Below are positions 43,074 to 51,503 of a stretch of 64,000 bases of DNA, piece after piece. The stretch comes from Neorhizobium alkalisoli. Lineage in GTDB: Bacteria > Pseudomonadota > Alphaproteobacteria > Rhizobiales > Rhizobiaceae. Numbering within the stretch: the first letter of the stretch is position 1; each line of letters begins with the position of its first letter. The position numbers were made by a program, and so were the translations under genes. The DNA lies in contig NZ_VIWP01000002.1 of NCBI RefSeq assembly GCF_007829835.1, positions 620,001 to 684,000 of the forward strand, read 5' to 3'. The notes below the pieces were generated by a model. The model was not told the origin of the DNA. It saw only the letters and a list, made by a program, of their open reading frames with translations, and ran no database searches.

Positions 43074-43934
43074 ATGACACGCACATGGTTCATTACAGGC
43101 GCCGCGAACGGCCTCGGCCGCGATATCACAGAAGAGGTTCTGGCCCGCGGCGATCAGGTCGCGGCGACCGCGAGACGGCCGGAAGAACTGGCGGATCTCG
43201 TCCAGACCTATGGCGAGCGGATCGAGGCGATCGAACTCGACGTGCGCGATGCGCAGGGTGCGGAAGGCGCCGTCGCGCAGGCCATAAAACGCTTCGGTCG
43301 GCTCGACGTGATCGTCAACAATGCCGGCTACGGCAAGCTTTCCGCCTTCGAAGACACGGATGCGGACAGTTTTCGCGACCAGATCGACACCAATCTCTAC
43401 GGCACGATCTTCGTGACCCGCGCAGCACTGCCGCATCTGCGCCGGCAGCGGTCGGGACATATCCTGCAGATCTCGTCGGTCGGTGGCCGCGTCGCCTCGC
43501 CCGGGCTCAGCGCCTACCAGACGGCCAAATGGGCGGTCGGCGGCTTTTCCGGCGTGCTGGCCGCGGAAATGGCGCCGCTCGGCATCAAGGTGACCGTGGT
43601 CGAACCGGGCGGCATGAAGACGAACTGGGCAGCCCGGACGATGGGTGATGCGCCCGAGATCAGCCCTGATTACGAGGAAACGGTCGGGCGGATGCTGAAA
43701 CTGCGATCGAGCGGCGAGGTCAACCTCTTCACCAGCGATCCGAGACGGGTGGCAAAAATCCTGTTCGAGCTTGCCGGCCACGACAATCCGCCGCTGAAAC
43801 TCTTGATCGGCAGCGACGCCGTGGCGAATGCGCGGCGGGTGGAGGATGCAAGGCGCGAAAGCGACGAAAGATGGGAAGCGGTGAGCCGCAGTGCGGATGC
43901 AAAGGCGGAGGCGTTTGCGGCGATGCCGGAGTGA
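43074..43934 (+). CDS. Short-chain dehydrogenase/reductase
   Basis: 286 residues, classical SDR: cofactor motif TGAANGLG (near residue 8), NNAG (near 90), catalytic Ser in ISSVGG and YQTAK (near 155). An Arg at the end of the second strand (ATARRPEEL) suggests NADP. AAGGAG precedes the ATG. Divergent from the HxlR gene, 70 bases apart, so likely under its control. Confidence 0.92.
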   Translation: MTRTWFITGAANGLGRDITEEVLARGDQVAATARRPEELADLVQTYGERIEAIELDVRDAQGAEGAVAQAIKRFGRLDVIVNNAGYGKLSAFEDTDADSFRDQIDTNLYGTIFVTRAALPHLRRQRSGHILQISSVGGRVASPGLSAYQTAKWAVGGFSGVLAAEMAPLGIKVTVVEPGGMKTNWAARTMGDAPEISPDYEETVGRMLKLRSSGEVNLFTSDPRRVAKILFELAGHDNPPLKLLIGSDAVANARRVEDARRESDERWEAVSRSADAKAEAFAAMPE

Positions 43935-44002
43935 GTGTTCTCCGGGCCTGCCGCTCTATCGGCCTCTTCTTGTTCTCTACCTGAGAGAGTGCCATATTTA
44001 AG

Positions 44003-44476
44003 GTGGAACCAGGGATCTTCACCGTGAACGGAAATGAAGAAGCCAAACTGCTGGCGCTGATGGAAGCCATGTTCAATGGTCAGAAACGGACATTGAACAT
44101 GGTCGAAGCTGCGATCGAAAAGTTCAGTTCGACGGAAACGGAGATCACCAAGCTCAATCGTGGCATGAATACCCTGCAGGAGCTTTTGCTTCGGCAGAAT
44201 GGCGCGGCTCATACGCTTTTGCTCAATCTGCAGAATGATTTTAGCAATCTACGTAATGAAATCTCGTCAAGATTCGACGCGATAGTTGCCCGACTCGAAG
44301 ATATAGACAGGCTGCTGGACGAACGCGCGAATGACATCAAGCGAGCCCAGATAGATCTGATCAGCCAGTATAATGAAGTGTTGAACGCCGTGCAGGATTC
44401 ATCACAGGCGGCTCGCATGGCCCGCGACCTGGACGTGAGGTTGACTGAAGTCGAGAACAAGATCGCACGCCTCTGA
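44003..44476 (+). CDS. Coiled-coil protein of unknown function
   Basis: 157 residues if it starts at the GTG at 44003. Nearly all helical with heptad spacing (LLALMEAMFNGQKRTLNMVE, LLRQNGAAHTLLLNLQNDF, IVARLEDIDRLLDERANDI, ARDLDVRLTEVENKIARL), no signal or membrane segment. Base composition is visibly more AT-rich than in the genes around it (for example 44200-44330), hinting at transfer or at a poorly expressed gene. The start is uncertain because no ribosome binding site stands out. No family recognised. Confidence 0.7.
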   Translation: MEPGIFTVNGNEEAKLLALMEAMFNGQKRTLNMVEAAIEKFSSTETEITKLNRGMNTLQELLLRQNGAAHTLLLNLQNDFSNLRNEISSRFDAIVARLEDIDRLLDERANDIKRAQIDLISQYNEVLNAVQDSSQAARMARDLDVRLTEVENKIARL

Positions 44477-44511
44477 CGCGCATCTTCACCTTCAGGCAGG
44501 AAGACATAGTT

Positions 44512-44540
44512 GGCCGGATGAGGTGCGCCCTCACCCGGCC
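44512..44540. terminator. Hairpin between convergent genes at 44.5 kb
   Basis: GGCCGGATGAGG paired to CCTCACCCGGCC (one mismatch/wobble), located 36 bases after the coiled-coil gene and 15 bases after the aminotransferase stop on the other strand. Followed by ATTTCTC on the plus side. Bidirectional terminator likely. Confidence 0.55.
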
Positions 44541-44554
44541 ATTTCTCAAAAATC

Positions 44555-45442
44555 TCAGACGTCGTCGCCCTTGGTCGAGCGGGCCCAATCCATGTACAGC
44601 TCCAGCGCCTTGCGGGCGACCGGGCCTTCCTGCAGCGAGCGCTCTTCGAACTTCGTGACCGGCACGATCTTGGAATAGTTGCCGGAGGTGAAGATCTCGT
44701 CGGCATTGGCGAAATCCTCGACCGTCAGCGTCACTTCGCGAACGTCGAAACCGCCCTTGCGCAAAAGGCCGAGAACGCGGGCGCGGGTGATGCCGGCGAG
44801 GAAGGTGCCGTTGGCGATCGGGGTCATCACGACGCCGTCCTTGACCATGAAGATGTTCGAGGAGGCGGTTTCGGCGACATTGCCGTTCATGTCGCGGGCC
44901 AGCGCATTGTCAAAACCGCGGTTGCGGGCTTCGATGATCATGCGGCCGCTGTTCGGGTAAAGGCTGCCGGTCTTGGCACCGGTCATCGCGACTTCCGGGT
45001 TCGGACGGCGATAGGGCGAGACGGTGAGCGAGGACGGCTGGGCGGTGTGCATCGGCGCTTCGAACATGCAGAGCGCGAAACGGGTCGATTCCGGATCGGC
45101 GGCAACGACGCTGTAAGGCATGCCGTGTTCGGCCCAGTACATCGGCTTGATATAGATCGCCGTCTTGCCGTCGAATTTCTTGACGCCTTCCATGGCGAGC
45201 GCTTCGATTTCCTCGGCCTTCATGACGGGCTGCATGCCCATATTTGTGGCGGAGCGGTTGACGCGCTGGCAATGCAGGTCGAGGTCCGGCGAGATGCCGT
45301 CGAACCAGCGGGCGCCGTCGAACACGGTCGTGCCGAGCCACATGGCATGCGAGGTCGGGCCAATCAGCTTCGGATTGCCCTCCAGCCATTCGCCATCGAC
45401 GAAGGTCCAGGTGGTGGAACGGGGGGCTGTGTTGACGGCCAT
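44555..45442 (-). CDS. ilvE: Class IV aminotransferase, branched-chain amino acid type
   Basis: 295 residues. PLP lysine in AMTGAKTGSLYPNS (near residue 150), family signature RGFDNALARDMNGNVAETASSNIFMVKDG (near 185-215) and GITRARVLGLLRKGGFDV. Transfers amino groups between branched-chain amino acids and 2-oxoglutarate; the close D-amino acid and ADC lyase families share the fold, but the ETASSNIF and the N-terminal MWLGTTVFDGARWF agree with the branched-chain type of rhizobia. ATG at 45442 with AAGGAG six bases upstream. Confidence 0.85.
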   Translation of the reverse strand: MAVNTAPRSTTWTFVDGEWLEGNPKLIGPTSHAMWLGTTVFDGARWFDGISPDLDLHCQRVNRSATNMGMQPVMKAEEIEALAMEGVKKFDGKTAIYIKPMYWAEHGMPYSVVAADPESTRFALCMFEAPMHTAQPSSLTVSPYRRPNPEVAMTGAKTGSLYPNSGRMIIEARNRGFDNALARDMNGNVAETASSNIFMVKDGVVMTPIANGTFLAGITRARVLGLLRKGGFDVREVTLTVEDFANADEIFTSGNYSKIVPVTKFEERSLQEGPVARKALELYMDWARSTKGDDV

Positions 45443-45624
45443 GACGGTCTCCTTGAACATATAGGCAGGTCGAAAAATCGCGGCGAGTGAAGGACCCGCC
45501 AGCACGCCGCGTCAAGCAATAATGTCAGATGGAACATCACAAAAATTGATTGATTGCGCCGAAGGCCGTCATGGTGGCGTCATTTCCATCATGGTATCCC
45601 GCCGCCGACAGAGGAGAAATGCCG

Positions 45625-46395
45625 ATGGTCTGGTCCCCCGAACAATATGTGAAATTCGAAGACGAGCGGACACGCCCTGCCCGCGACCTGCTGGCGCAGG
45701 TGCCACTTGGAGCGGCCAGCCGCGCCTATGACCTCGGCTGCGGACCGGGCAATTCCACCGAACTGCTGGTCGAGCGGTTCGGCGCCGGTAGCGTCATCGG
45801 CCTCGATAGCGACGAAAACATGCTGGCCGCCGCCCGTGAGCGCCTGCCCGGAACGGAATTCATCTCGGGCGACCTTTCTAGCTGGGCGCCGCCGGAAAAG
45901 GCCGACCTGCTTTATGCCAATGCCGTGTTTCAATGGGTGCCGGAGCATCTTTCCGCCTTGTCGCGCCTGATGGACCATCTGACACCCGGCGGCGTGCTTG
46001 CCGTGCAGATGCCGGACAATTTTTCCGAACCGACGCATGTTTTGATGCGCGAGACGGCCGCGTCCGGTCCCTGGGCGCCGGCCTTTGCAAACGGCGGCGT
46101 CGCCCGCCCGCTCCTGCCGCCGCCATCGGCCTATATGGAAGCGCTGCAGGCCAAATCCATGCGCGTCGATGTCTGGCACACGATCTATTACCATCCTCTC
46201 GCCAATGGTCCGGCCATCGTCGAATGGGTGAAATCGACGGGCTTGCGGCCTTTTCTGGCTGCAGCAGGCGAAGAACATCGCGAAGGGTTTCTGGCGGATT
46301 ATACGGATCGTATCGTCAAGGCCTATCCGCCGATGGCCGATGGCCGGGTGCTGTTGCGCTTCCCGCGGATTTTTGTCGTGGCGGTGAAGGCTTAA
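45625..46395 (+). CDS. tam: Trans-aconitate 2-methyltransferase
   Basis: 256 residues, matching the usual Tam length. [23 protein letters not shown] is the typical N-terminus; SAM motif I is [14 protein letters not shown] (near residue 35), with GLDSDENML as the acidic loop, and [15 protein letters not shown] as motif for substrate side. Methylates trans-aconitate, which would otherwise inhibit aconitase. The ATG at 45625 is eight bases from GAGGAG; the ATG at 45619 is too close. Confidence 0.92.
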   Translation: MVWSPEQYVKFEDERTRPARDLLAQVPLGAASRAYDLGCGPGNSTELLVERFGAGSVIGLDSDENMLAAARERLPGTEFISGDLSSWAPPEKADLLYANAVFQWVPEHLSALSRLMDHLTPGGVLAVQMPDNFSEPTHVLMRETAASGPWAPAFANGGVARPLLPPPSAYMEALQAKSMRVDVWHTIYYHPLANGPAIVEWVKSTGLRPFLAAAGEEHREGFLADYTDRIVKAYPPMADGRVLLRFPRIFVVAVKA

Positions 46396-46408
46396 ACGCC
46401 GGGGCGGA

Positions 46409-46548
46409 TAAAAACCCCTCCCCACCCTCCCCACAAGGGGGGGGGCTTAACCTGGCCGAACCGCCGGAGCTCGATTGGGGCAGGCGAGTGCCGCAGGTAT
46501 TCTCCCCCCTTGTGGGGGAGATGGCCGGCAGGCCAGAGAGGGTCTTTT
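46409..46548. repeat. Palindromic repeat, second family, copy 2
   Basis: Carries CCCCTCCCCACCCTCCCCAC..GGGGG at the left and TCTCCCCCCTTGTGGGGGAGATGGCCGGCAGG split over the right half, ending GAGAGGGTCTT. Same ends as the copy at 31179. It lies between two convergent genes. Confidence 0.8.
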
Positions 46549-46558
46549 AACCGAGACC

Positions 46559-47062
46559 TCAGATCCGCTTCAGATCCAGCTGCGTCGTGACCACCGATTT
46601 GCCGCTATCGGGGTCCTGATCGATCGTGCGGATGCGCAGGCCGTTATCGCCGACCTTTTCGATCGTCATCTTGGCTTCACGATCGCCATATTCGACCTTG
46701 GCCCAGGTGACGTCGAGATTGATCGTGTCGCCGCTGCGGCTCCCCGCCAGTTTTGACGGCTGACCGGAAACACCGACATAATTGCCGGAATAGGAACTGC
46801 CCGACGTGTTGACCTTGGCCGTAAAGGTGCGGGAAATCACCGCCAGCGCACGGCAGGTACCGTTCATCGAAAAGCCGGAGGACGTGGCATCGGACGTCAT
46901 CTTGCAGGAGACGGGGACATTGCTGCCGCCAAGTTTGGTCAGCACCTTGCCGCCGCCGGTCCATTGTCCTTCGATGGACTTCAGAAAATCCTGCTCGGCG
47001 GCAAAGGCGCCTGATGAAGCAAAGACGGCACCGGCCAGTGCCATGGCGAAAAGAGCTCGCAT
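46559..47062 (-). CDS. Secreted protein of unknown function
   Basis: 167 residues: signal peptide (1-22, AFA cleavage), then a beta-rich domain of about 145 residues rich in Gly, Ser and Thr with two cysteines (PVSCKMTSD and NGTCRALA) likely in a disulfide. Repeated lipocalin-like strand features (EGQWTGGGKVLTKLGG, GNYVGVSGQPSKL, REAKMTIEKVGDN). I do not recognise a family with certainty. An ATG two codons upstream (47068) is an equal candidate. Confidence 0.75.
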   Translation of the reverse strand: MRALFAMALAGAVFASSGAFAAEQDFLKSIEGQWTGGGKVLTKLGGSNVPVSCKMTSDATSSGFSMNGTCRALAVISRTFTAKVNTSGSSYSGNYVGVSGQPSKLAGSRSGDTINLDVTWAKVEYGDREAKMTIEKVGDNGLRIRTIDQDPDSGKSVVTTQLDLKRI

Positions 47063-47176
47063 GATCAAAATCCTGTCTGGTTGATGACGGAAAACACCGT
47101 CCGGAACGGTTTTGTTCCCCTTCCCCAGATAGGTGCTGCTGCGAGGCCTTTCCACCTTTCGGCATGATCTACCGGT

Positions 47177-47350
47177 TTATTGACCGGGCTGCTGCGGGGT
47201 CGGCGCCGGCAGGAAAGGCGCGTCGGAAGGCTGCTGCACGCTCTGGCTACGGCTGTCTCCAAGCGGCCAACGGCTCTTGTCGTTCATCCAGACGAGGGAC
47301 AGGACACAGGCGACCAACAAGATCAGGACAAGGATAAACAGCCAACGCAT
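47177..47350 (-). CDS. Small single-pass membrane protein
   Basis: 57 residues, read directly from the sequence: MRWLFILVLILLVACVLSLV as an N-terminal membrane helix, then a charged, Pro/Gln-rich tail (ends PAPTPQQPGQ). AAGGAG lies nine bases before the ATG at 47350. Neighbouring genes are a secreted protein (115 bases downstream) and the divergent chaC. The helix has a Cys (residue 15) but no lipobox. Function unknown. Confidence 0.7.
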   Translation of the reverse strand: MRWLFILVLILLVACVLSLVWMNDKSRWPLGDSRSQSVQQPSDAPFLPAPTPQQPGQ

Positions 47351-47556
47351 CAATCAGGGCTCCTTCACGCTTCGACGGGTTGCGACACGCCAGATTACGC
47401 GCCGCAACGATCCGTGATCTCTCTAGGCAAACAGTTGGGCCTCTATGCGGCAAGGCTTAAAGAAGAGCCTCCGAAAAGAGAACGCAGTGCAGCAATTGAC
47501 AGGTTCCGATACCAGCGGCACTCTTGCGTTGATCTTCTGCAAACCAACCCGACGTT

Positions 47557-48276
47557 ATGCCAATGCCCCGCGCCATGTCGCTCACCCAGGACCTTGTCGA
47601 TCTCTGCTTTCGCGAAGAGGCCGATCCCGGCACCCCGGAGAACTGGCAGCCGCTGAGCGATTCCGATTTCGCCACCATCGCCGACCGGCTGACCGCAGAG
47701 ATCGGCGATGCGCCGCTGTGGATCTTCGCTTATGGTTCGCTGATCTGGAAACCCGGTTTCGACTCGATCGCCTGCCAGAAAGCGACCGCCTATGGCTGGC
47801 ACCGGTCGTTCTCGCTGCATATCGAACGCGGCCGCGGCTCGCCTTCCCAGCCCGGCCTGATGATGATGTTGTCGCGTGGCGGGCGTTGCGACGGGGTAAT
47901 CTATCGCGTTGCCGACGACGACAAGCGCAACCAGATCGAAAAGGCGCTGCGTCGCGAGGTAAGCCACAAGGATAGTCTCTCCACCTTCCGTTTCCTGCCG
48001 GTGAGAACCGCGGAGGGCGAAACGGTGCGGGCGCTGACCTTCTGGGCCGGCGGCAAAAGCCCGCGCATCATTTCGCCGCTCTTGCCGCTTGAGCGGGTCG
48101 CGCCGGTCCTTGCCCGCGCCTGCGGCCATCGCGGCTCCTGCGCCGAATATCTCTACAACACCGTCGTCCATCTCGCCGAATTCGGCATTCGCGACCGCAA
48201 TCTCTGGCAGTTGCAGGACATGGTGGCGAAGGAGATCCGGGCGCTGCAGGAGGAAAAGGTGGCGGTGGAGGCCTGA
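47557..48276 (+). CDS. chaC: Glutathione-specific gamma-glutamylcyclotransferase ChaC
   Basis: 239 residues. Signature WIFAYGSLIWKPGF (near residue 58) is diagnostic of the gamma-glutamylcyclotransferase fold; SRGGRCDGVIYRV, the DDDKRNQIEKALRREV helix and the C-terminal HRGSCAEYLYNTVVHLAEFGIRD agree with ChaC, which cleaves glutathione to 5-oxoproline and Cys-Gly. Several in-frame ATGs lie at the N-terminus (47557, 47563, 47575), so the exact start is open. Confidence 0.92.
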   Translation: MPMPRAMSLTQDLVDLCFREEADPGTPENWQPLSDSDFATIADRLTAEIGDAPLWIFAYGSLIWKPGFDSIACQKATAYGWHRSFSLHIERGRGSPSQPGLMMMLSRGGRCDGVIYRVADDDKRNQIEKALRREVSHKDSLSTFRFLPVRTAEGETVRALTFWAGGKSPRIISPLLPLERVAPVLARACGHRGSCAEYLYNTVVHLAEFGIRDRNLWQLQDMVAKEIRALQEEKVAVEA

Positions 48277-48348
48277 GAACCGCGACGGGAACTGCTTCTG
48301 AGAACGGTTCCGCTACCGATGAACCATCACCCGGTTGGGAGGCCGATG

Positions 48349-49008
48349 ATGACCCCTGTCCTTTATTCGCACCCCTTTTCATCCTACTGCCAGAAAGTGC
48401 TGATTGCGCTTTACGAAAACGATACGGAATTCGAGACGCGGATGCTCGGGCCGGAGGATCCTGAAGCCTATGAAGAGCTCGTTGATCTCTGGCCGGTCAA
48501 GAAATTTCCGATGCTGAAGGATGGGAGCGAGACCATCCATGAAGCCTCGATCATCATCGAATATCTGCAGATCCACTATTCCGGCCCGGTGCAGCTGATC
48601 CCCCAGGATCCGGCGGCGGCGGTCGAGGTGCGCATGCTCGATCGGTTCTTCGACAATTATGTTTCCACGCCGCAGCAGAAGATCGTCTTCAACGCCATCC
48701 GCAACGAAGAGAACCGCGATCCCTATGGCGTGCAGGAAGCGCGCGACATGCTGGATGCCGCCTATGGCTGGCTGGAGGCGCGGATGAAGGCCCGCGAATG
48801 GGCTGCGGGCAATACATTCACGCTGGCGGATTGTGCGGCGGCACCCTCGCTGTTTTATGCCGACTGGTCGCATCCGCTGGGAGACCGGTTTCCGGCCGTG
48901 ACCGCCTATCGCAGCCGGCTTCTTGCCCGCCCCTCTTTCGCGCGTGCCGTCGACGAGGCCCGGCCATTCCGAAAGTATTTTCCGCTCGGAGCACCGGACC
49001 GGGATTGA
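48349..49008 (+). CDS. Glutathione S-transferase
   Basis: 219 residues: thioredoxin-like N-terminal domain (VLYSHPFSSYCQKVLIALYEND with the catalytic Ser/Cys in HPFSSYC near residue 9; SETIHEASIIIEYL as the glutathione gamma-glutamyl site) and an all-helical C-terminal domain with ALADCAAAPSLFYADW-type N-capping box (FTLADCAAAPSL). GGGAGG six bases upstream favours the ATG at 48349 over 48346. It lies 72 bases after chaC on the same strand, so both may act in glutathione turnover. Confidence 0.9.
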   Translation: MTPVLYSHPFSSYCQKVLIALYENDTEFETRMLGPEDPEAYEELVDLWPVKKFPMLKDGSETIHEASIIIEYLQIHYSGPVQLIPQDPAAAVEVRMLDRFFDNYVSTPQQKIVFNAIRNEENRDPYGVQEARDMLDAAYGWLEARMKAREWAAGNTFTLADCAAAPSLFYADWSHPLGDRFPAVTAYRSRLLARPSFARAVDEARPFRKYFPLGAPDRD

Positions 49009-49014
49009 TCCGGA

Positions 49015-49908
49015 TCAGATCCGCGCCGCCAGAAAATCGATGAAGGCGCGGATGCGCACCGCCAGATGTTCGTGGCCGGCATAAACGGCATGGATCTCCT
49101 CGATGTCGTCCGGATTGTAATCTTCCAGAAGCACGAGCAGGCGCCCCGCCTGAATATCCGGCTCGACATGGAACCGCCCGACCCGGCCGATGCCGAGACC
49201 ATCCAGACAGAACTGGCGGATGATCGAGCCGCTGGAGGCCTTCAAATTGCCGGCGACCGGCCTTGGCTCAATGCGGCCGGTCTTCGGATCGCGGAACGGC
49301 CAGCCTTCGACCGAGCGGCGGAAATTGAAGTTGATGCAATTGTGGTGGATCAGCTCTTCCGGCGTTTTCGGCATGCCGTGGCGGGCGACATAGTCCGGCG
49401 AGGCCATCACCACCTGCCGGCTCTGGCCGAGTTTTCGCGCCATCAGCGATGAATCCCGCAAAGGCCCGTGGCGGATGGCGATGTCGACGCGTTCGCGGAT
49501 CAGGTCGACCGTGTCGTCGGTCAGGGTGACGTCGAGCTGAACATCGGGAAACTGTGCCAGAAACTCGCCCGTCAGCGGCAGGATATAGCGCTCCCCGAAA
49601 CCGACCGAGGCATTGACCGAGAGCGGCCCGCGCGGCAGCATCCGCCCGCCACCGGCCACCACCGCCTCGGTATCGGCGATCTCCGCAAGTATCCGCTTTG
49701 CCCGCGCAAAATAGGTCTCGCCTTCGGGGGTGAGCTGCAGGAGGCGGGTGGAACGGACGACTAGGCGCGTGCCGAGACGATCCTCCAGCCGCGTCACCAG
49801 CTTGCTGACGGCTGAGGGGGATAGTTGCAGTTTTCGGCCTGCCGCGGAGAAGCTTTTCAGCTCGGCGGCGAGGACGAAAACTTCCATTTCTCCGGCGCGG
49901 TTATCCAT
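49015..49908 (-). CDS. LysR-family transcriptional regulator
   Basis: 297 residues: HTH (about 5-62, FSAAGRKLQLSPSAVSKLVTRLEDRLGTRLVVRS) and a LysR substrate-binding domain (about 90-290). Convergent with the GST gene (7 bases between stops) and divergent, across 390 bases and a RIME, from an MFS-aldo/keto reductase group. The latter is the more usual target for such a pair. Confidence 0.92.
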   Translation of the reverse strand: MDNRAGEMEVFVLAAELKSFSAAGRKLQLSPSAVSKLVTRLEDRLGTRLVVRSTRLLQLTPEGETYFARAKRILAEIADTEAVVAGGGRMLPRGPLSVNASVGFGERYILPLTGEFLAQFPDVQLDVTLTDDTVDLIRERVDIAIRHGPLRDSSLMARKLGQSRQVVMASPDYVARHGMPKTPEELIHHNCINFNFRRSVEGWPFRDPKTGRIEPRPVAGNLKASSGSIIRQFCLDGLGIGRVGRFHVEPDIQAGRLLVLLEDYNPDDIEEIHAVYAGHEHLAVRIRAFIDFLAARI

Positions 49909-49985
49909 GGGGGTAAATTCCTAATATCCGCTTCTGCATCTGGTTTTGGGACGGTGCCCGATTTTTACGCCTGAAGTCGGCAATT

Positions 49986-50114
49986 GCCCCTCATCCGCCT
50001 GCCGGCACCTTCTCCCCGTTCTGATGGGGAGAAGGGAGGTTGTGGCTCTCTCCCAACCTCAAGCAGGCCACGTCCCCTCTCCCCGCAGGCGGGGAGAGGG
50101 CTAGGGTGAGGGGC
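49986..50114. repeat. RIME-type palindromic element, copy 5
   Basis: Begins GCCCCTCATCCGCC, ends CTAGGGTGAGGGGC. Inner arms CTTCTCCCC..TGGGGAGAAGG and CTCTCCCCGCAGG..CGGGGAGAGG. It lies in the divergent region between the LysR and MFS genes, leaving about 180 bases of unique DNA next to the MFS gene for its promoter. Confidence 0.85.
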
Positions 50115-50295
50115 AAGTCGCATCGGCAGCCGAAAACGCGACCGCCACCAACCAATCACCTGTGACTTCATTTCACAAATGATTATCCACCTACCCTGCT
50201 ACACAGGCAAGTGACGGAAGACGATATTGCACTGCATCAGATGCCGCTCCTCCCAAGCACATTTCCAAAGGCATCTCCGCACAAGGACTAAAACC

Positions 50296-51483
50296 ATGCC
50301 TCTCGCTCTTTACGCGCTGACGGCCGGTGCCTTTGGTATCGGCGTCACCGAATTCGTCATCATGGGTCTGCTGATCGATGTCAGCAAGGATCTGGGTGTC
50401 TCCATCTCCGCCGCCGGCCTCTTGATCTCGGGTTATGCGCTCGGCGTCGTCATCGGCGCGCCGATCCTCGGCGCCATTTCCGGCAAATGGTCGCGCAAGA
50501 CCCTGCTGATGGCGCTGATGGTCGTCTTCACCATCGGCAATCTCGCCTGTGCGCTGGCGCCCGATTACTGGACGCTGATGGCTGCCCGCGTGCTGACCGC
50601 CTTTGCCCATGCTTCCTTCTTCGGTGTCGGCTCGGTTGTCGCAACCAGCCTGGTTGCCCCGAACAAGAAGGCCTCGGCCATCGCCGTCATGTTTACCGGC
50701 CTCACCGTCGCCAACATTCTCGGCGTGCCCTTCGGCACCTGGCTCGGCCAGGCCTATGGCTGGCGCTCGACCTTCCTCGCCGTGACGCTGATCGGCATCG
50801 TTGCCTTTGCCGTCATCGCTCTGCTTGTCCCGAAGGACAAGGCCTCGGATGCGGATGAAGAAGCCTCGCAGGGCGTTGCCGCCGTGCTCGGCCGCCGCAG
50901 CGTCATTCTCGGCCTGCTGACCACCGTTCTTTCCTGGGTGGGTGTCTTTGCCGGCTTCACCTATATCGCGCCGATCCTGACGCAGATCACCGGCTTTTCT
51001 GAAGCCGCCGTTTCGCCGATCCTTTTGATCTTCGGTGGCGGTCTGGTCGTCGGTAACCTGTTCGGTGGCTGGCTGGCCGACAAGCATCTGATCCCGACGA
51101 TTGTCGGCAGCCTTGTGGCACTTTCCGCCGTGCTGCTTGTCATGACGGCCGCAATCCATCAGCCTGTGCTTGCCGTGATCGCGATCGGCCTGTTCGGCGC
51201 TGCCGCTTTCGCAACTGTTGCACCGCTGCAGATCTGGGTGCTGAAACAGGCGGAAGGTGCCGGCCAGGGCCTCGCCTCCTCCTTCAACATTGCCGCCTTC
51301 AATCTCGGCAATGCGATCGGTGCCTGGCTTGGCGGCGCGGTGATCGACCATGGCCCCGGCCTCGGCGCCGTCACCTTCGTAGCAGGCATCATTCCGCTCG
51401 GCGCACTTGCCGTCGCAGTCATCGCAATCCGCCTCGATCAGAACAAGAACCGCAACATTCCTCTCGCCAGCCCGGCCGAGTAA
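50296..51483 (+). CDS. MFS efflux transporter (AraJ/purine ribonucleoside efflux-like)
   Basis: 395 residues with 12 membrane segments; ALYALTAGAFGIGVTEFVIMG is the standard opening of the DHA1 sugar/arabinose efflux group, GAPILGAISGKWSRKTLLMALM is motif A. Exports sugars, nucleosides or drugs; exact substrate unknown. First of three plus-strand genes (next starts 20 bases after the stop). Confidence 0.9.
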   Translation: MPLALYALTAGAFGIGVTEFVIMGLLIDVSKDLGVSISAAGLLISGYALGVVIGAPILGAISGKWSRKTLLMALMVVFTIGNLACALAPDYWTLMAARVLTAFAHASFFGVGSVVATSLVAPNKKASAIAVMFTGLTVANILGVPFGTWLGQAYGWRSTFLAVTLIGIVAFAVIALLVPKDKASDADEEASQGVAAVLGRRSVILGLLTTVLSWVGVFAGFTYIAPILTQITGFSEAAVSPILLIFGGGLVVGNLFGGWLADKHLIPTIVGSLVALSAVLLVMTAAIHQPVLAVIAIGLFGAAAFATVAPLQIWVLKQAEGAGQGLASSFNIAAFNLGNAIGAWLGGAVIDHGPGLGAVTFVAGIIPLGALAVAVIAIRLDQNKNRNIPLASPAE

Positions 51484-51503
51484 TCAGCAGAAGGACCATG
51501 ATC

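Noticed and set aside
49005-49020. TTGAT-CCGG-ATCAG, similar to an FNR/FixK box
   Set aside because: It lies between two convergent stop codons, not upstream of any gene, and one half is off consensus.
50191-51351. 386-codon minus-strand open frame opposite the MFS gene
   Set aside because: Shadow of the MFS gene. Asp/Gly/Arg-rich composition is typical of the reverse complement of membrane segments.
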